Shown: positions 1 through 9,958, counted from the first letter of the stretch. The stretch: 59,228 nt of DNA from Lentimicrobiaceae bacterium (GCA_002708315.1 PANC01000012.1:55211-114438), one strand, 5' to 3'. Numbers and translations: made by a program. Notes: generated by a model from the sequence alone, not told the origin.

Positions 1-90
1 AATAAAGGCTTGCCAATGATTATAATAGTTCAAAGTAAGATAATTGGTATTATTAGCATGTAACATATGCTAAATCTTCATTATTAATAT

Positions 91-98
91 TATTTTTG
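91..98 (+). promoter_or_regulatory. Candidate -7 promoter element before the DUF5606-pyrKD genes
   Basis: TATTTTTG fits the Bacteroidota -7 consensus TAnnTTTG and ends 19 nt before the first ATG at 118. No convincing TTTG -33 element was found at the usual distance, so this is a motif match only. Bases 1-90 hold nothing else I can identify. Confidence 0.35.
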
Positions 99-117
99 CA
101 CAAATTTTAATACGAAT

Positions 118-555
118 ATGGATTTAAGTAAAATATTATCAATATCAGGTAAGCCAGGGTTATATCTTATGGTTGGAGAAGCAAAGAATAACCTAATTGT
201 AGAGTCATTGTTAGATGGAAAGAAAATACCATCATTTGCTCATGATAGGGTAAGCACCCTCAAGGAAATAAGTGTATATACAGAAACTGATGATATAGCC
301 CTTGAAACTGTCTTTAAAAACATATCTGAGTTTGCCAATGGTAAAGCCATAGATAGCCCAAAAAAATTATCTAGCGAATCAATAAAAGAAATGTTTGCTG
401 AAATACTTCCTGATTATGACAGAGATGCTGTTTATGTAAGCGACATTAAAAAAATATTAGGGTGGTATAATTTATTGCTTGACAAAGAATTACTTGAGTT
501 TAACGAAGAAGAAACAACCGAAAATTCTGAACAGGAAAATAAACCTGAAAAATAA
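118..555 (+). CDS. DUF5606 domain protein
   Basis: This is a 145-residue cytoplasmic protein with no signal peptide. The N-terminal half, with a SISGKPGLY motif near residues 8-16 and the phrase VSTLKEISVYT near 45-55, matches the DUF5606 family. That family is confined to Bacteroidota as far as I know and has no assigned function. The C-terminal tail is rich in Glu and Asn and is probably disordered. The stop lies 4 nt before the pyrK start, so it is probably co-transcribed with pyrimidine synthesis genes, but this gives no clear functional clue. Confidence 0.85.
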   Translation: MDLSKILSISGKPGLYLMVGEAKNNLIVESLLDGKKIPSFAHDRVSTLKEISVYTETDDIALETVFKNISEFANGKAIDSPKKLSSESIKEMFAEILPDYDRDAVYVSDIKKILGWYNLLLDKELLEFNEEETTENSEQENKPEK

Positions 556-559
556 ATAG

Positions 560-1324
560 ATGAAAAGAATACAGGACTTTAGTGTAATTGATACCATATG
601 GCTCAACTCGTCCAGTTATATTCTTATACTCAAGTCTGAAAGAACATTAGAGAAAATTGAACCCGGTAACTTTGCAGAAATTAAAATTCCAGATACTTCA
701 GACATTTTCCTTAGAAGACCAATCTCTGTTTATGATGTTGATCATGATAAAAACGAAATAAGCTTCTACATAAAAGCAATTGGAAAGGGTACAAATAAGC
801 TAGGGTCTCTTCTTCCTGGAAATAAAGTAAATATCATATACCCACTTGGTAATGCATACACTCCAGTTAAAAATAAAAATGTCTTAATTGTTGGGGGTGG
901 AACTGGTATTGCACCATTTAAATTATTGGGTGAGCAACTTAGCAGTTTGGGATCAAGAGTTACATATGTGTTTGGCGCAAGGACAAGTGAAGAAATCGTA
1001 CTTTCTGATATATTTTCCAAATTTGGAGAATTTAATTGTACGACAGAAGATGGATCACTTGGCGAAAAAGGGTTGGTTACATTGCATTCGGTTTTCAACA
1101 ACATTAAAGACTTTGATATTGTATATACATGCGGTCCAGATCCAATGATGAAAGCAGTATCAAAAATTGCAGAAGATAATAATGTCAGATGTGAAGCATC
1201 ACTTGAGAATATGATGGCATGCGGCATAGGTGCATGTTTATGCTGTGTTACCCCAACAATCAGAGGTAATGCTGTTGTATGTACAGAAGGACCAGTATTT
1301 CACTCAACAGATTTAAAATGGTAG
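560..1324 (+). CDS. pyrK: Dihydroorotate dehydrogenase B, electron transfer subunit
   Basis: PyrK carries electrons from PyrD FMN through FAD and a [2Fe-2S] cluster to NAD+ in pyrimidine synthesis. The 254-residue protein has the FAD motif LRRPISVYD (about 51-59), a nucleotide-binding GGGTGIAPF (112-120), CGPDPMM (191-197), and a cluster-binding cysteine set Cys221, Cys226, Cys229 and Cys241 near the C-terminus. Length and order are typical. Its last codons overlap the start of pyrD by 7 nt, which suggests translational coupling of the two subunits. An NAD-linked enzyme works without respiration, unlike the quinone-linked class 2 enzyme of many aerobic Bacteroidota. Confidence 0.96.
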   Translation: MKRIQDFSVIDTIWLNSSSYILILKSERTLEKIEPGNFAEIKIPDTSDIFLRRPISVYDVDHDKNEISFYIKAIGKGTNKLGSLLPGNKVNIIYPLGNAYTPVKNKNVLIVGGGTGIAPFKLLGEQLSSLGSRVTYVFGARTSEEIVLSDIFSKFGEFNCTTEDGSLGEKGLVTLHSVFNNIKDFDIVYTCGPDPMMKAVSKIAEDNNVRCEASLENMMACGIGACLCCVTPTIRGNAVVCTEGPVFHSTDLKW

Positions 1325-2232
1325 ATCTACAAGTTGAAATAGCAGGATTAAAAATGAGGAATCCAGTTACTGCAGCATCCGGAACCTTCGGTTTTGGAGA
1401 AGAATATGCTGATTTTATAGACCTTGACAAATTGGGCGGAATATTTGTCAAAGGCTTGACAATAAAAAGTAGAGAAGGTAATGATTACCCACGTATGGCA
1501 GAAACACCATCGGGCATGCTCAATGCAGTTGGATTACAAAACAAAGGTGTAGATTACTTTATAGACTCAATTTACCCGCGGATTAAACATTGGAATACTG
1601 AGATATTTCCCAATATTAATGGCTCTGTAATTGCCGATTATGTTGCCGTTGCAGAAAAACTAAATGAGGTTAAAGGTATTAATGGAATAGAATTAAATAT
1701 AAGTTGTCCCAATGTAAAAGAAGGAGGAATGGCATTTGGGGTAAGCTGTACATCTGCAATTGCTGTTACAAAAGCTGTTAGAAAGGCTTACGATAAAACA
1801 TTAATCGTAAAATTATCTCCCAATGTAACCGATATTACTGAAATTGCAAAAGGTGTTGAAAGTGCCGGTGCAGATTCTGTATCTTTAGTAAATACTCTTC
1901 TTGGGATGGCTATTGATGCCAAGACTAAAAAGCCATTATTATCAACAATAACAGGTGGTTTATCAGGGCCTGCAATAAAACCAATTGCACTAAGAATGGT
2001 TTGGCAAGTATATAATGCCGTAAAAATACCAATTGTTGGAATGGGGGGTATTATGAATGGAAATGATGCCATTGAGTTTATGCTTGCTGGATCTTCAGCA
2101 ATACAAGTGGGGACAGCAAATTATATTGATCCACAGATATGTGAAAAGATAGTTGATGAGATTGAGCAGTATTGTTCTATAAATGGAATAACAAAGGTTA
2201 CAGACTTGATAGGAGGACTTATTACAGATTAG
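1318..2232 (+). CDS. pyrD: Dihydroorotate dehydrogenase B, catalytic subunit
   Basis: PyrD oxidises dihydroorotate to orotate with FMN. The start is placed at the ATG at 1318, giving [13 protein letters not shown] and 305 residues. An upstream in-frame ATG at 1279 would add 13 residues lying wholly inside pyrK and out of register with the family. The class 1 active-site loop NISCPNV places the catalytic base at Cys130, as expected for class 1A/1B rather than the serine of class 2. The FMN phosphate-binding region [15 protein letters not shown] and GTANYIDP lies near the C-terminus. The overlap with pyrK confirms the class 1B heterotetramer. Confidence 0.96.
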   Translation: MVDLQVEIAGLKMRNPVTAASGTFGFGEEYADFIDLDKLGGIFVKGLTIKSREGNDYPRMAETPSGMLNAVGLQNKGVDYFIDSIYPRIKHWNTEIFPNINGSVIADYVAVAEKLNEVKGINGIELNISCPNVKEGGMAFGVSCTSAIAVTKAVRKAYDKTLIVKLSPNVTDITEIAKGVESAGADSVSLVNTLLGMAIDAKTKKPLLSTITGGLSGPAIKPIALRMVWQVYNAVKIPIVGMGGIMNGNDAIEFMLAGSSAIQVGTANYIDPQICEKIVDEIEQYCSINGITKVTDLIGGLITD

Positions 2233-2274
2233 TATATCTTACCGTCAATAAATTTAGTCGAAAATTCTTACAAA

Positions 2275-2979
2275 ATGGATATTAATACCTTAAATACTTG
2301 GAATGATGAACTGAAACACTCATCACCAAAGGATGTGATTACATTTTTTCTTGAAAAATTCCCTAAAACCTTTGCTCTGTCCACAAGTTTAGGATATGAG
2401 GATCAAGTGCTAACCGAAATGGTAGCATCCATTAACAAGGAAGCCAAAATATTCACTTTAGATACAGGAAGGTTATTTCCTGAAACATATGATCTAATAG
2501 ATAGGACCTCAAAAAAATATGGGATAAATATTCACATATATTTCCCCGATGGAAAGTCCGTTGAAGAAATTACTCAAAAACATGGTATCAATCTTTTTTA
2601 TGATAGTATCGAAAACCGAAAACTATGTTGTAATGTCAGAAAGATTGAGCCACTAGCAAGGGCCATGAAAGATCTCGATGGCTGGATAACAGGACTAAGA
2701 AAAGACCAGTCCATAACTAGAACCAATATGCGTTTGGTGGAATGGGATGATTCGAATAATATCATAAAAATTAATCCATTAATTAATTGGACCGATCAAG
2801 ATGTGATTCAATACATTCAAGAAAAAGGTATCCCCTCCAACCCTCTGCACAAAAAGGGATATGCAAGTATTGGATGTCAGCCATGTACTAGAGCCATTGA
2901 AAAAGGTGAAAATGTGCGTGCAGGCAGATGGTGGTGGGAAGATCCCGAAACCAAGGAATGTGGATTGCACATAAAATAA
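2275..2979 (+). CDS. cysH: Assimilatory adenylylsulfate (APS) reductase, CysH family
   Basis: The 234-residue protein is a PAPS/APS reductase of the sulfate assimilation pathway. The PP-loop-like ALSTSLGYEDQ (34-44) and WITGLRKDQS (137-146) bind the nucleotide. Cys118-Cys119 and Cys201-x2-Cys204 form the four-cysteine set that ligates a [4Fe-4S] cluster, which marks an APS reductase rather than the cluster-free PAPS reductase of enteric bacteria. The C-terminal KECGLHIK carries the catalytic Cys229. No other sulfate-assimilation gene (cysD, cysN, sat, sulfite reductase) is in the window, so it is a stand-alone gene here. Confidence 0.93.
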   Translation: MDINTLNTWNDELKHSSPKDVITFFLEKFPKTFALSTSLGYEDQVLTEMVASINKEAKIFTLDTGRLFPETYDLIDRTSKKYGINIHIYFPDGKSVEEITQKHGINLFYDSIENRKLCCNVRKIEPLARAMKDLDGWITGLRKDQSITRTNMRLVEWDDSNNIIKINPLINWTDQDVIQYIQEKGIPSNPLHKKGYASIGCQPCTRAIEKGENVRAGRWWWEDPETKECGLHIK

Positions 2980-3018
2980 TATAACCACATCGATTAAACA
3001 TTGAAAATGTCAGTATAA

Positions 3019-4344
3019 ATGTCGAAAACCGTTTCCATAAACAAAGACATACTTAATCTGGCAATACCAAACATTGTTACTAATATAACTGTTCCACTAT
3101 TAGGTATTGTTGACCTAGCATTAATGGGACACCTAAATGATCCTGTTTATATAGGCGCAATAGCACTAGGAAGTATAATTTTCAATGTTATATATGCTAG
3201 TTTTAATTTTTTACGAATGGGAAGCACGGGATTAACAGCACAAGCATGGGGAGCTAATAATACAAATGATATTTCGCTTGTGTTGATTAGGTCCATAATT
3301 GTCGCCTTTGGTCTAGCATTGCTATTAATAATATTCCAGTATCCAATTCAATGGTTATCATTCCTTGTTCTTGATGGAAGTAATGAAGTTAGATTACTAG
3401 CTCAAGAATATTACTACATAAGAATATGGGCTGCACCTGCTACAATAGGTTTGTACGCATTTTATGGATGGTTTCTTGGAGCACAAAATGCAAAAATACC
3501 CATGATAATTGCCATTACCATTAATGTGGTAAATATTGGACTAAACTTCTTATTTGTTATGGTATTTAACATGACATCTGATGGAGTTGCACTTGCCACA
3601 GTAATAGCACAGTATACAGGTTTAACAATGGCTTTGATATTCTTTTTTAAAAAATACCCTAAATACGCAATTAAATTCTCCCTACATATAATATTTCAAA
3701 CAGAGGCAATCATAAAATTCTTTAGAGTAAATTCAGATATTTTTATTAGAACTTTTTTACTCTTATTAACCCTTGCTTTTTTCACAAACACATCTGCAAA
3801 GATGGGTGATAATATACTGGCAATAAATACATTACTATTTCAATTCTTTTTTATTTTCTCATATTTTGCTGACGGTTTTGCATATGCAGGAGAATCTCTA
3901 ACAGGTAAATCTTATGGTGCAAAAGATAAATTGGTATTGAAGTATACAATTAATCATTTACTTTATTGGGGATGGGGAGCTGCAATGATTACAAGTTTAT
4001 TTTATATCATCGGTTTAGATTTTTCCATGGGCTTTCTAACTTCAAACGAGATGATAAAAGATATGGCTAATGATTACAAAATTTGGGTAATTATAATTCC
4101 ATTAACTAGCACCGCAGCCTTTATATGGGATGGTATATATGTTGGAGTAACTGCATCAAAAGAAACGAGAAATGTGATGATTATATCTTCCGTGGTAGTA
4201 TTTTTACCATCCTACTACCTCACGCAGGGAATATGGGGTAATGATGCACTTTGGTTTGCATTAAATATGTTTCTGGCATCCAGAACCGTTTTGATGTGGT
4301 TATGGTGGAAAATGAATATTAAGAATAAAATATTAATCCCTTAG
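3019..4344 (+). CDS. MATE family efflux transporter
   Basis: This is a 441-residue integral membrane protein with about twelve hydrophobic segments in the two-lobed MATE/DinF pattern. The N-terminal NLAIPNIVTNITVPLLGIVD and the mirror-image region around GDNILAINTLLFQFF (about 260-275) are characteristic of the DinF-like branch. These proteins export cationic compounds in exchange for H+ or Na+. The substrate cannot be read from sequence. It is monocistronic and convergent with the small membrane protein at 4367. Confidence 0.9.
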   Translation: MSKTVSINKDILNLAIPNIVTNITVPLLGIVDLALMGHLNDPVYIGAIALGSIIFNVIYASFNFLRMGSTGLTAQAWGANNTNDISLVLIRSIIVAFGLALLLIIFQYPIQWLSFLVLDGSNEVRLLAQEYYYIRIWAAPATIGLYAFYGWFLGAQNAKIPMIIAITINVVNIGLNFLFVMVFNMTSDGVALATVIAQYTGLTMALIFFFKKYPKYAIKFSLHIIFQTEAIIKFFRVNSDIFIRTFLLLLTLAFFTNTSAKMGDNILAINTLLFQFFFIFSYFADGFAYAGESLTGKSYGAKDKLVLKYTINHLLYWGWGAAMITSLFYIIGLDFSMGFLTSNEMIKDMANDYKIWVIIIPLTSTAAFIWDGIYVGVTASKETRNVMIISSVVVFLPSYYLTQGIWGNDALWFALNMFLASRTVLMWLWWKMNIKNKILIP

Positions 4345-4366
4345 GCTTCTAAACAAAAATGCAATA

Positions 4367-4819
4367 TTAATTTAGATGCTTCTTTCTCAACTCGTACATT
4401 ACTATTGCCAGAACGAAGAAAAACAAATCTGCAATAATCTTTCCCACTAGAGTACCCAAAATAAAATCTCCCATGAGCTTGGGGATTAAATACATGAAAA
4501 ATGGACGTACCGCAATAACATCTATAATCTCAGCCGGACCGAACTCAATGATAAGATTACGAAGGTCTTTTAGAAGAGCCTTTAACTTATACTTTTCATT
4601 TATACTATTTTGTCTTTTGATACTTTTCCTGACGTCAGATATGGCAACCACACCATAAAATAAAACTGAGGCTACCAATGATCCAGAAAAAGCTGCAAGA
4701 ATCCTGTCGGTAGTTATCTCCATAACTAGCCAAGCTACAAATAGAGATAACCCCGTACTAATTATTTCTGCAAGTGTGTACCTTTTTATCCACTCATATA
4801 CTTTTGATTTAAACCCCAT
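4367..4819 (-). CDS. Small membrane protein of unknown function, last gene of acid-resistance operon
   Basis: The 150-residue protein is not recognised. It has about four hydrophobic segments (roughly residues 15-35, 40-60, 100-120 and 125-142), separated after the second by a basic stretch rich in Lys and Arg (VRKSIKRQNSINEKYK). There is no signal peptide and no obvious catalytic motif. Its ATG lies one nucleotide after the stop of the upstream antiporter, so translation is probably coupled. Its place as the fourth gene of the decarboxylase operon suggests a role linked to amino acid transport or membrane response to acid, but that is inference only. Confidence 0.75.
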   Translation of the reverse strand: MGFKSKVYEWIKRYTLAEIISTGLSLFVAWLVMEITTDRILAAFSGSLVASVLFYGVVAISDVRKSIKRQNSINEKYKLKALLKDLRNLIIEFGPAEIIDVIAVRPFFMYLIPKLMGDFILGTLVGKIIADLFFFVLAIVMYELRKKHLN

Positions 4820-4820
4820 T

Positions 4821-6308
4821 CTATATTTTTCCTACTCCTACTTTATGATGTTTAAACCAATGTATATAGTTCTCTACAGGTAATGCTCCCATTATCATTA
4901 TTACTAAAGAAGCAATTCCAAGAAGTACAAGTGTTATGGCAATTATTTTTTCGCTGTTGGTAAACATTGGAGTCTCTTTACCACTTTCTTTCCATGCCTT
5001 TCTATATACTAATATTCCAAGCGAGTATAGTATACTTGATAATAGTACATACTTTAAACCTGCTGCATAAATTAACCAAAAACCATAAACTGATGCAAAA
5101 AACCCAATGATAATAGCCTTTGACTTTAGAAAACCTTTAAAAACTGAATCATTATTATTTGATATCGCCTGCTTAAATAAAAACATTGCGCTTAACACAT
5201 ATGGTATAAGTATCATTGATCCAGAAACACTTATTATGGCTAGAAATGCATTCTTCTCAACAAAAGCAAAAAATAGAGTTAATTGCATTATTATGGAGGT
5301 AATTGTTAATGCTACAACAGGAGAGTCATGTTTATTATATTTTCCTAAAACAGCAGGGAATACTCCTTTCTTGGCAGCTGAAGAAGGCACCTCACTTGTC
5401 ATTATTGTCCATGCCAACCAAGCTCCTAGAATTGAAATTATCACTCCTAGGTTTAAAATAAGAGCTCCCCAATCGCCTACCATTGCTTTCATAACATAAG
5501 CTGTTGATGGATCAGGTAATTTTGCAAGTTCACTTTGATTTAATACTCCAAATGAAAATATACTAATGGCAGCATAAACTATTATGGCACCCATGAAACC
5601 GATGAATGTCGCTTTACCTACATCCTTCTTGTTTTTTGCTCTACCAGATATTACTACTGCCCCTTCTATGCCAATGAATGCCCATAAAGTAACTAGCATT
5701 GTACTCCTAATCTGCTTGGGTAAATCACCTAAGTCTATTCCTTCATGCCCCCAAAAGTCAAATGAAAGCTTATCCCATTTTGTAACAATTAATAAGACTA
5801 TAACAAATAAAAATAGTGGCACTAACTTGGCAAACGTGGAGATTACATTTAGAATTGCTGCATTACTAACACCTCTTCTAACCAGTATATTCATTCCCCA
5901 TATAAGAATTGACCCCCCTAAAACAGATTGCCAGTTGTTTCCAGTCGCAAATACGGGAAAAAAATATCCCAATGCCTCCATCATCAATACCGCAAATGAA
6001 ACGTTACCAATGGCAGCACTAAGCCAATATCCCCATGCTGAGTTAAATCCAATATATCTGCCAAATCCTTCTGCTGCATAGGAATATATTCCAGAGCTTA
6101 AGTCAGGCCTATGATCACTAAGTAACTTAAAAGTCTGGGCAAGAAAAAACATCCCAAACCCAGTTATTATCCATGCAATAATGACCGCTCCCAATGCAGC
6201 TCCTTGTGCCATATTAGATGGTAGATTAAAAACGCCTCCACCAAGCATTGATCCCAAAACAATAGATACAAGGCCAATAAAACCGACTTTTTTCGTATTA
6301 TCTGTCAT
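4821..6308 (-). CDS. Basic amino acid/polyamine antiporter, APC superfamily
   Basis: This 495-residue inner-membrane transporter has about thirteen hydrophobic segments. The first, FIGLVSIVLGSMLGGGVFNL, carries the glycine-rich unwound-helix substrate site of APC antiporters, and the protein resembles the ArcD/lysine-type basic amino acid antiporters. Such proteins exchange an amino acid for its decarboxylation or deimination product. It starts 7 nt after the decarboxylase stop. Because the operon also contains an AdiC-like exchanger, this one may handle a different pair (for example lysine/cadaverine or ornithine/arginine). Substrate is inferred from family and context only. Confidence 0.88.
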   Translation of the reverse strand: MTDNTKKVGFIGLVSIVLGSMLGGGVFNLPSNMAQGAALGAVIIAWIITGFGMFFLAQTFKLLSDHRPDLSSGIYSYAAEGFGRYIGFNSAWGYWLSAAIGNVSFAVLMMEALGYFFPVFATGNNWQSVLGGSILIWGMNILVRRGVSNAAILNVISTFAKLVPLFLFVIVLLIVTKWDKLSFDFWGHEGIDLGDLPKQIRSTMLVTLWAFIGIEGAVVISGRAKNKKDVGKATFIGFMGAIIVYAAISIFSFGVLNQSELAKLPDPSTAYVMKAMVGDWGALILNLGVIISILGAWLAWTIMTSEVPSSAAKKGVFPAVLGKYNKHDSPVVALTITSIIMQLTLFFAFVEKNAFLAIISVSGSMILIPYVLSAMFLFKQAISNNNDSVFKGFLKSKAIIIGFFASVYGFWLIYAAGLKYVLLSSILYSLGILVYRKAWKESGKETPMFTNSEKIIAITLVLLGIASLVIMIMGALPVENYIHWFKHHKVGVGKI

Positions 6309-6315
6309 AAAACAA

Positions 6316-8622
6316 TTATTTTTTTATGCACATGGTCTTAAAAAACTTTTTACCATCTATATCATCTCTTTCCACTCCATGAATATCACTTTCGTAGCCT
6401 GGAAATTCGTTTTCAAAATCCTGCCGTTTTTTCAAGTAATCAAAAATAGGCTTGGCTTTCTCGTTCATATGCTCACCTCCCATAATTATTGGAATACCTG
6501 GAGGATAAGGTACAATCATTACCGCAGGTATACGTCCCATCATATTATCTAAGTCAACATACTCTACTTTGCGACCAACAACAGAATGATATGCCTCTGC
6601 AGGTTTCATAACCTGATCTGGAATTACCTGAAACCCTTCTTGCATCATATCTAATATCTTATGATCTTTAAAGTATTTGTGAATATCATTACAATGATCT
6701 TTTAAACCAACACCTTCATATTTATCAGGATATGACTTTACAAGGTCAGGAAAAATTAAATCAAGAACTTCGTTTGAGTCGTATAATTCTTTGAACTTAA
6801 ACAATTCTGCTAATAAAGTTCCTTGTTTTCCCTTTGTCGTACCCATGGAATTTAGCATCAGAAAAGAGTAATAATCTGTTTTTTCACATACAATTCCCCT
6901 ATTAATTAAGTAGTTTGTAACAATTGATGCGGGGATTCCCTCATCCGTCATATTACCATGATTATCAATACCAGGGGTCAAGAATGTGAGCTTTATTGGA
7001 TCAACCATTGCATAATCATCTTCCATATCCTCAAAACCATGCCATGGATTATCGTTTGACATAGTCCAAACACTTTGAGTTTTAGCAAGCACTACATCTT
7101 CAACATCCTCAAATTTAATTTTCTTTCCATCAATTATAACAATTTCAGGCTGCCACATTCCAAAAAACCAATCATCTTCATTCTTTTCTAGTAAATCATT
7201 GTTTATGGTTACTACCTTTTTTCTTAGCTGAATTGCCTCCATAATGGTGTCATTCATAATAACCTCACCATTGTCGTCCATCATCTTTGTCGCCACATCC
7301 AATGAAGCCATCATACTATACTGGGGAGATGTTGAACCATGCATCATATACGACTCATTAAATTCATCAGGCACAATCTTTACGGAGCCTCCATCTTTAA
7401 TATGTAGCATTGATGCCTGAGAGAATGCCGTTAATAATTTATGAGTAGAATGTGAGCAAAATATAGGTGGATGATTTTCTTTTAAAGCATCATCAGCCAT
7501 GCCATAGTGGTTTTTATATAGTGGATGGAAGCGCGCATAAGCATACCAAGCTTCATCAAAGTGAAGGTTAGAGACACTTTGCTCCAACTGAGATTTAATA
7601 TTTACGACACTATAGCAAACACCATCATAGGTAGAGTTTGTTAACGTGGACATCTTAGGTGTATTACCTTTTAACTTTTCAGGTATTAGCTTGTTTTCCT
7701 TTATTTTCTTTTTAATGGTCTCAGGAGAGAATTCACTTAATCTAACGGGTCCTATTATACCTCTTTTATTTCTTCTAGGAATCATATAAATTGGATACGC
7801 ATCAGTAATTACCATGGCATAATTCAATGACTTGTGACAATTCCTATCAACAAATGCTATATCATCTCTTAGAACCTGGGATCTCCATATAATCTGATTT
7901 ACATTTGATGTTCCATTCAATACATAATAGGTTTGGTCTGCACCAAATACTCGTGCCGAATTCTTTTCGGCATCTCCAACTATACCCTCATGATTTAAAA
8001 GTGAGCCTAACTCTGGAACGGATATTGACAAATCTGACCTTAGCGTATTTTCTCCATAAAATTTGTACAAAGCTACTCCAGCAGGACCACGCAAAAATCC
8101 CTCTCCACCCATATGACCTGGAGTATGCCAAGCATACTTATATTCCTTTGCATATTTTACAAGTGTTTTGAAGAACTTAGGATATACACTCTCAATATAT
8201 CTTAATAAGTGCATTTCAACCCTTCCGGATAGAAATTCAACTGTATCTGCTGTCTTCCATAAGTATCCATCAATGTTTCTTAACACATCCACAGGAATAT
8301 CCTCCATATCTAGCCGATCAGTTAGAAGTAATATTGGGATTGTTTTATTTCTTACTTTAATTATCTCAATTAGCTCTGGAGCGGTCATAACCTCTTCAAT
8401 TCCTTCAAAGGGAAGATCCCAGTCAATAACAACTGCTCCAATATCCGAACGGGATATGAATACCTCCATGGCATCCTCGTATGTAAAAGATGGAATTACA
8501 CTACATTTTTGGATTTCTTCTAATTCATTAACCAATTCGTTCAATCTAAATCCTTCATCGGTATTATCGTGAAATTGTCCTGAAACAATAAGTATAGGCC
8601 AATCATATTTTGTAGATTTCAT
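6316..8622 (-). CDS. PLP-dependent arginine/lysine/ornithine decarboxylase, acid-resistance type
   Basis: A 768-residue fold type I decarboxylase of the biodegradative AdiA/CadA/SpeC group. Residues 1-130 form the response-regulator-like wing domain with FTYEDAMEVFISR. The PLP domain starts near 150 with AWHTPGHMGGEGF (164-176), a hallmark of the family. The cofactor aspartate is in FDEAWY (Asp356) and the Schiff-base lysine is Lys395 in HSTHKLLTAFSQAS, which is closest to AdiA of Escherichia coli. Together with an AdiC-like antiporter this indicates arginine to agmatine conversion that consumes cytoplasmic protons. Lysine cannot be excluded without a phylogeny. Confidence 0.93.
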   Translation of the reverse strand: MKSTKYDWPILIVSGQFHDNTDEGFRLNELVNELEEIQKCSVIPSFTYEDAMEVFISRSDIGAVVIDWDLPFEGIEEVMTAPELIEIIKVRNKTIPILLLTDRLDMEDIPVDVLRNIDGYLWKTADTVEFLSGRVEMHLLRYIESVYPKFFKTLVKYAKEYKYAWHTPGHMGGEGFLRGPAGVALYKFYGENTLRSDLSISVPELGSLLNHEGIVGDAEKNSARVFGADQTYYVLNGTSNVNQIIWRSQVLRDDIAFVDRNCHKSLNYAMVITDAYPIYMIPRRNKRGIIGPVRLSEFSPETIKKKIKENKLIPEKLKGNTPKMSTLTNSTYDGVCYSVVNIKSQLEQSVSNLHFDEAWYAYARFHPLYKNHYGMADDALKENHPPIFCSHSTHKLLTAFSQASMLHIKDGGSVKIVPDEFNESYMMHGSTSPQYSMMASLDVATKMMDDNGEVIMNDTIMEAIQLRKKVVTINNDLLEKNEDDWFFGMWQPEIVIIDGKKIKFEDVEDVVLAKTQSVWTMSNDNPWHGFEDMEDDYAMVDPIKLTFLTPGIDNHGNMTDEGIPASIVTNYLINRGIVCEKTDYYSFLMLNSMGTTKGKQGTLLAELFKFKELYDSNEVLDLIFPDLVKSYPDKYEGVGLKDHCNDIHKYFKDHKILDMMQEGFQVIPDQVMKPAEAYHSVVGRKVEYVDLDNMMGRIPAVMIVPYPPGIPIIMGGEHMNEKAKPIFDYLKKRQDFENEFPGYESDIHGVERDDIDGKKFFKTMCIKK

Positions 8623-8662
8623 GATATATTTTTTGATTTCTATTTATTTGAAAAATTAATCT

Positions 8663-9958
8663 TTAGGATTTTTTGTTTGGAGTAAGCCTTATGGCATAAA
8701 CAGCTAACACAATCATTACCAATGCTATTACCAACCATAATTCTCCCAATGTGGCAGATACAAAAGCTGATATTATAAATATTGATGATATACTAACTAT
8801 CAACCAATTATGTATACCCTTGGTTCCCATTTCCATGGTTTTCTTTAATAAAGCTATTCCAGACCAGAAATAAGGAAATAACAACAGTAACACAGATAGT
8901 GTTACTGTAATATTAAATGCTGAAGCAACGTTGCTACCTAAAAGCATAAGAACTACTTGTAGAAGGGTCATTATAATGCCATTTATAACAAGTCCTTTAC
9001 TATTTATACCATACTTATTTGTATAGGAATACGCCTTGGGTAAGTATCCTCTATCTGCACTCGTTTTTGCAGCACTTGCAGAAGATAAATTCCAAACTAG
9101 AAAACTTGCTATACATGCAATTGCCATAAGTAATGATACTGCTTCTCCAATAAATTTAGAATTAGTAATATGAGTCATTGAGAGAGCAAACGATGCCGGT
9201 GCATCTTGAATCTCCTTCGCCTTAAACATCCCTTCAATAACAGTTGTAGAGGTAATATAAATAACAGCTACAATTATAAACCCGATAATTGTAGCAATGG
9301 GAACAACTTTTTTAGGATTCTCGATTAACTCATTGTTTGTTGCCACACTCTCTACCCCTACGAATGCAAATATTAAAACCGCAAAACCTGATAATATGGC
9401 AGGACCATTTTTTTCTCCAGACACATTCCAGTTTGATTCCCATAAAGCGATATCAAAATCAAGCCATCCAGCTGTTCCGGTAACTATAACTGATATTAAT
9501 AACATGGTTACTGTAATTGATACAATCTTGGTAATTATACCAACTCCATGAAGTGACAAAAATATAAATGCCCATATCAAAACTATAACTGTTATACCTA
9601 AAATAAAAGAGTTCTTTAAAGCTGGTACAAACATCTCAAGGTATCCTAAGCCTGCAATAAGTATGGATATATTCGATATCAGATTACCATATACATAAAA
9701 CAGTCCGCTTTTTGCTCCCAAAATAGGATTAACATATGATGCAAGAGCAGTGGGACTCGGGTCATCAAATAAGGTACCTGCCTTTACATAAATTAAGGTA
9801 AGAAAAAGTGCTCCCACAGTAACCAGTATAAATGATATCAGAGTAATTGATCCTGTTGAGGCAAGCTGCTGAGGCAATGCAATAACACCGCTTCCAGCAA
9901 GACTTGATACAATCAAAAATACAGCACCAACAAGTCCTAATTTTTTAGTTTTTCCCAT
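8663..9958 (-). CDS. AdiC-like arginine:agmatine antiporter, APC superfamily
   Basis: The 431-residue transporter has about twelve hydrophobic segments. The start KLGLVGAVFLIVSSLAGSGV followed by ALPQQLASTGSI and by DDPSPTALASY (about 66-76) parallels the order of the same motifs in AdiC, which imports arginine and exports agmatine. It is the first gene of the operon and lies 40 nt upstream of the decarboxylase, the arrangement expected of an acid-resistance pair. The substrate assignment is inference from the resemblance and the neighbour. Confidence 0.85.
   Translation of the reverse strand: MGKTKKLGLVGAVFLIVSSLAGSGVIALPQQLASTGSITLISFILVTVGALFLTLIYVKAGTLFDDPSPTALASYVNPILGAKSGLFYVYGNLISNISILIAGLGYLEMFVPALKNSFILGITVIVLIWAFIFLSLHGVGIITKIVSITVTMLLISVIVTGTAGWLDFDIALWESNWNVSGEKNGPAILSGFAVLIFAFVGVESVATNNELIENPKKVVPIATIIGFIIVAVIYITSTTVIEGMFKAKEIQDAPASFALSMTHITNSKFIGEAVSLLMAIACIASFLVWNLSSASAAKTSADRGYLPKAYSYTNKYGINSKGLVINGIIMTLLQVVLMLLGSNVASAFNITVTLSVLLLLFPYFWSGIALLKKTMEMGTKGIHNWLIVSISSIFIISAFVSATLGELWLVIALVMIVLAVYAIRLTPNKKS

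Noticed and set aside
766-1227. Long reading frame on the minus strand inside pyrK
   Set aside because: It is the antisense of a well-conserved gene with all its motifs, and its translation looks like no protein family.
1279-1317. N-terminal extension of PyrD from the ATG at 1279
   Set aside because: The 13 extra residues lie wholly within pyrK and are not part of the family. The start at 1318 gives the usual overlap and length.
5584-6081. Plus-strand frame of 165 residues within the antiporter gene
   Set aside because: It is an antisense shadow: low complexity, rich in Pro, Thr and Ile, with no family match and the opposite strand fully explained.
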